NCBI RefSeq assembly: GCF_001403735.1
Contig: NZ_CXPG01000017.1
Coordinates: 62,001 to 126,000, forward strand
Source of the DNA: Jannaschia rubra
Lineage (GTDB): Bacteria > Pseudomonadota > Alphaproteobacteria > Rhodobacterales > Rhodobacteraceae
Direction of reading: 5' to 3'
Length of the DNA: 64,000 nucleotides
Below are positions 61,491-64,000 of the stretch, one piece after another. The notes beneath the pieces are model-generated. The model made no database searches, was not told where the DNA came from, and saw only the letters and a list, made by a program, of their open reading frames with translations. Both the position numbers and the translations under genes were made by a program. Position 1 is the stretch's first letter. Each line of letters begins with the position of its first letter.

Positions 61491-62615
61491 ATGAACTCCC
61501 CCCGAGCGCCCGAAGACGCGGTCCGCGCGCGGATCGAGCTGTCCGAGGGGACGGTCGACCTGTCGGGCGACCTCGTGATCGAGACGATCGCCGATCTGTC
61601 GCATGACGTGGGCGGTGCGCGCCGGATCGACCTGAGCGATGCCGGACGGATCGACTCCGCAGGCGCCTGGTTCGTGCTGGACCTGGCGGGCCGTATCGAG
61701 GGGGCCGATGCCGACCATCCCCCCATCGACGGGGCGAACGACGCGCAGCGGCAGATCCTCGACACCGTCCGTCGCAACATGCCGCCTGCCGAGAAATCCG
61801 GGGACAAGCGCGTCACGATGCTCGACCGGCTGGAGGCTTTCGGCCGCCGGACCGCCGAAGCCGGTCGTATCGCGGTCGAACTGACGGCGTTCCTGGGGCA
61901 GGTGGTGGCGACGCTGGGCGCTCTCGTCATCCATCCGCGCAGGCTGCGGCTCACCTCGCTGGTCCACCATATGCAGGAGGTGGGGCTGAACGCCGTGCCC
62001 ATCGTCGCGCTGATGGCCTTTCTCATCGGCGTCGTGCTGGCGTTCCAGGGTGCGAGTCAGCTTCGCCAGTTCGGAGCCGAGGTCTTCGTGGTCGATCTGA
62101 TCGCGATCTCCGTCCTGCGCGAACTCGGTATCCTGCTGACCGCGATCATCGTGGCGGGGCGGTCCGGCTCGGCCTTCACGGCCTCCATCGGCGCGATGAA
62201 GATGCGCGAGGAGGTGGATGCGATGCGGACGTTGGGCCTCAACCCCATCCAGATCCTCGTGGTGCCGCGCGTGCTGGCGCTCATGCTGATGCTGCCGGTT
62301 CTCGGGTTGATCGCGGACCTCTCGGGCCTCATCGGCGGTGCGATGATGTCGTGGATCGAACTCGGCGTCTCGCCCGCGGTTTTCCAGTCGCGGCTGGTGG
62401 CGAATACCGACGTCTGGCATTTCGTCGTGGGCCTGATAAAGGCGCCGTTCTTTGCGCTCATCATCGGGATCATCGGCTGCTACGAGGGGATGAAGGTCGG
62501 CGGCAACACCGAATCCCTCGGTCGCCTCACCTCCACCTCGGTCGTCTTGTCGATCTTCATGGTGATCGTGGTGGACGCGGTCTTCTCGGTCTTCTTCGCG
62601 GTGGTGGGGGTCTGA
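61491..62615 (+). CDS. mlaE: Phospholipid-transport ABC permease MlaE-like, with N-terminal STAS-like domain
   Basis: A 374-residue membrane protein. Residues 15-85 form a STAS-like domain (TIADLSHDVGGARRIDLSDAG, with the conserved RIDSAGAWFVLDL). The rest is the MlaE permease: AVPIVALMAFLIGVVLAFQG, then FVVDLIAISVLRELGILLTA, GRSGSAFTASIGAMKMREEV and IKAPFFALIIGIIGCYEGMK, with five or six membrane segments. The ABC complex moves phospholipids between the inner and outer membranes. The gene runs into mlaF (TGATG overlap) and mlaD follows. The fused STAS domain replaces the separate MlaB protein of E. coli and is common in alphaproteobacteria. Confidence 0.92.
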   Translation: MNSPRAPEDAVRARIELSEGTVDLSGDLVIETIADLSHDVGGARRIDLSDAGRIDSAGAWFVLDLAGRIEGADADHPPIDGANDAQRQILDTVRRNMPPAEKSGDKRVTMLDRLEAFGRRTAEAGRIAVELTAFLGQVVATLGALVIHPRRLRLTSLVHHMQEVGLNAVPIVALMAFLIGVVLAFQGASQLRQFGAEVFVVDLIAISVLRELGILLTAIIVAGRSGSAFTASIGAMKMREEVDAMRTLGLNPIQILVVPRVLALMLMLPVLGLIADLSGLIGGAMMSWIELGVSPAVFQSRLVANTDVWHFVVGLIKAPFFALIIGIIGCYEGMKVGGNTESLGRLTSTSVVLSIFMVIVVDAVFSVFFAVVGV

Positions 62616-63403
62616 TGGCGGAGGAGGAGCCCATCATCAAGGTGCGGGGGCTGGTCAAGGCGTTCGGCGATCATGTCGTCCACGACGGCGTGGACCTCGA
62701 CGTGCGCCGGGGCGAGATCATCGGCATCGTCGGCGGATCGGGGACGGGCAAGTCGGTGCTGCTGCATCAGATCGTAGGCCTGCTGAAACCCGACGCGGGC
62801 CGGATCGAGGTCTTCGGCGAAAGCGTGCGCGACACCTCGGACGAGGAATACCGCCGCCTGCGCCGCCGCTGGGGCGTGATGTTCCAGGACGGCGCGCTAT
62901 TCTCGTCGCTGACCGTGCGTCAGAACGTCGAGGCGCCGATGCGCGAACAGATGAATCTGCCCGACGACCTGCGGGAGACGCTGGCCGGCATCAAGGTGCG
63001 CATGGTGGGTCTGCCGGAGAACGCCCACGACAAGTATCCGTCAGACCTGTCCGGCGGCATGCGCAAGCGTGCGGGGCTCGCCCGCGCCATTTCGCTAGAC
63101 CCCGAGATCGTCTTTCTCGACGAGCCGACGGCGGGGCTCGACCCCATCGGTGCGGCCGACTTCGACACGCTGATCCGGGAGCTTCAATCGGCTCTCGGCC
63201 TGACCGTCTTCATGGTGACGCACGATCTGGACTCGCTGCACGCGATCTGCGACCGCATAGCGGTGCTGGCCGACAAGAAGGTGCTGGCCGTCGGAACGAT
63301 GGCCGAGATGCTGGAGATCGACCACCCCTGGGTGCGCGAGTACTTTCACGGCCCCCGCGCGCGCGCGGCCCAAGGCAAACCCCGACCGGACGAGGTGGAT
63401 TGA
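62615..63403 (+). CDS. mlaF: Phospholipid-transport ABC ATPase MlaF
   Basis: A 262-residue ATPase. It has Walker A GGSGTGKSVLLHQI, Q-loop VMFQDGALFSSLTV, signature LSGGMRKRAGLARAI, Walker B EIVFLDEPTAGLDPIG, and the switch histidine in MVTHDLDSLHAI. The VGLLKPDAGRIEVFGE segment and SGGMRKR are typical of MlaF. It overlaps mlaE and mlaD by one base or so (TGATG), a classic operon. The C-terminal tail (HGPRARAAQGKPRPDE) is short and basic. Confidence 0.94.
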   Translation: MAEEEPIIKVRGLVKAFGDHVVHDGVDLDVRRGEIIGIVGGSGTGKSVLLHQIVGLLKPDAGRIEVFGESVRDTSDEEYRRLRRRWGVMFQDGALFSSLTVRQNVEAPMREQMNLPDDLRETLAGIKVRMVGLPENAHDKYPSDLSGGMRKRAGLARAISLDPEIVFLDEPTAGLDPIGAADFDTLIRELQSALGLTVFMVTHDLDSLHAICDRIAVLADKKVLAVGTMAEMLEIDHPWVREYFHGPRARAAQGKPRPDEVD

Positions 63404-64000
63404 TGGAAACCCGCGCGAACTTCATTCTGATCGGGGCGTTCACACTGGCCGGCATAATCGGCACGCTGCTCTTCTTCGTGTGGCTCGCCAGCGTGCAGAT
63501 CGACCGACAGTACGAATCCTACGGCATCCTGTTCGATGATGTGTCGGGTCTGGACGCCTCGGGGAACGTGTCCTTCAATGGTATTTCGGTCGGCAGGGTC
63601 ATCGCGCTCCGCATCTCGGAGGATGACGGATCGAAGGTTCTCGCCACGATCGAGGTGGATGCCTCCACCCCCGTGCGCGAGGATACGGTGGCGCAGCTTT
63701 CGTCGCAGGGCGTGACCGGGGTGGCTTATGTCTCGCTCAGCAACAGCCGTGCCGAGGCCCCGCCGCTGACCGCCCCGGAGGGGGAGCTGCCGATCATTCC
63801 GTCCCGGCGGTCGACCGTGCAGGCGCTGGTCGAGGATGCGCCCGACCTGATTTCGGAGGCGACGAACCTGCTGACCCGATTCCAAGAAATCGCGGGGCCT
63901 GAAAATCAGACCTATGTGACGAACATCCTTCGCAATCTCGACGCCGCATCCGGCGGGTTGGAACAGGCGCTGACGGATTTCTCGGAGATCTCGAATACGG
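63403..64000 (+). CDS. mlaD: MlaD-family substrate-binding protein, 5' part
   Basis: The first 199 residues; the gene runs off the right edge. An N-terminal membrane anchor (ANFILIGAFTLAGIIGTLLF) is followed by one MCE domain: YESYGILFDDVSGLDASGNV, then SFNGISVGRVIALRIS and VSLSNSRAE. Beyond residue 150 it begins a helical region (LLTRFQEIAGPENQTYVTNI), which in this family forms the periplasmic needle or coiled coil. It binds phospholipid in the periplasm for the MlaEFD transporter. The start overlaps the mlaF stop. Confidence 0.92.
   Translation, partial: METRANFILIGAFTLAGIIGTLLFFVWLASVQIDRQYESYGILFDDVSGLDASGNVSFNGISVGRVIALRISEDDGSKVLATIEVDASTPVREDTVAQLSSQGVTGVAYVSLSNSRAEAPPLTAPEGELPIIPSRRSTVQALVEDAPDLISEATNLLTRFQEIAGPENQTYVTNILRNLDAASGGLEQALTDFSEISNT

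Overview
The window is high-GC chromosomal DNA from an alphaproteobacterium, most likely a member of the Rhodobacteraceae/Roseobacter group. The support is gene content and gene order: a propionyl-CoA carboxylase/methylmalonyl-CoA mutase cluster with small lipoproteins and a DUF4174 protein between its members, a yceD-rpmF-plsX-fabH-ihfA-merR block followed by tRNA-Pro, a double-length dCTP deaminase, an OlsB-type acyltransferase, and groESL behind a CIRCE element. No species is assigned, and all family calls come from reading motifs, not from a database search.

Layout. 1-9.5 kb: propionate/methylmalonyl pathway: the 3' end of pccB, five small or uncharacterised genes (three of them lipoproteins), pccA, a membrane-anchored protein, a DUF4174 protein, a sulfotransferase-like gene and mcm. 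9.8-14.3 kb: tRNA-Gln, a 1113-residue RTX protein with a serralysin-type protease domain, and a small exported YscW/YbaY-like protein. 14.4-20.3 kb: two VTT/TVP38 membrane proteins, a DUF2478 protein, the 5-oxoprolinase operon pxpBCA, an SseB-like protein and a uracil-DNA-glycosylase-family protein. 20.3-24.4 kb: groESL with promoter and CIRCE, a PRC-barrel protein and NhaA. 24.5-30.8 kb: KpsT-like and KpsE-like capsule export proteins, a phosphomannomutase, a BON-MscS channel and dCTP deaminase. 30.8-39.5 kb: tRNA-Pro, the merR-ihfA-fabH-plsX-rpmF-yceD block on the minus strand, bamE, msrB, an OlsB-like acyltransferase, a Uup-like ABC-F ATPase and a lipoprotein with a zinc-peptidase motif. 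39.8-40.9 kb: a decayed IS3-family element.

41.1-56.2 kb holds the main feature: a minus-strand operon of seven overlapping or nearly abutting genes, read in the order glgE, treS-mak fusion, glgB, glgX, treZ, malQ, treY. It joins the GlgE route (trehalose to maltose to maltose-1-phosphate to alpha-glucan, then branching) with debranching, disproportionation and the TreY/TreZ route from alpha-glucan back to trehalose. Together they could run a trehalose/alpha-glucan cycle without an ADP-glucose-dependent glycogen synthase in the locus. A 14-bp inverted repeat with a central CG lies just upstream of glgE and is a candidate operator.

56.3-64 kb: a Rnk-like regulator, a DUF1127 protein, a TauE/SafE permease, an AI-2E-family membrane protein, a PuuE-like deacetylase, a periplasmic 5-hydroxyisourate hydrolase with an altered C-terminus, and mlaE-mlaF-mlaD running off the right end. 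I found no rRNA, no CRISPR array and no prophage. The best candidates for a second look are the trehalose/glucan operon with its putative operator, the protease-RTX protein with an inserted PPC-like domain, the hydroxyisourate hydrolase ending YLGN instead of YRGS, and the KpsT/KpsE pair without a permease.
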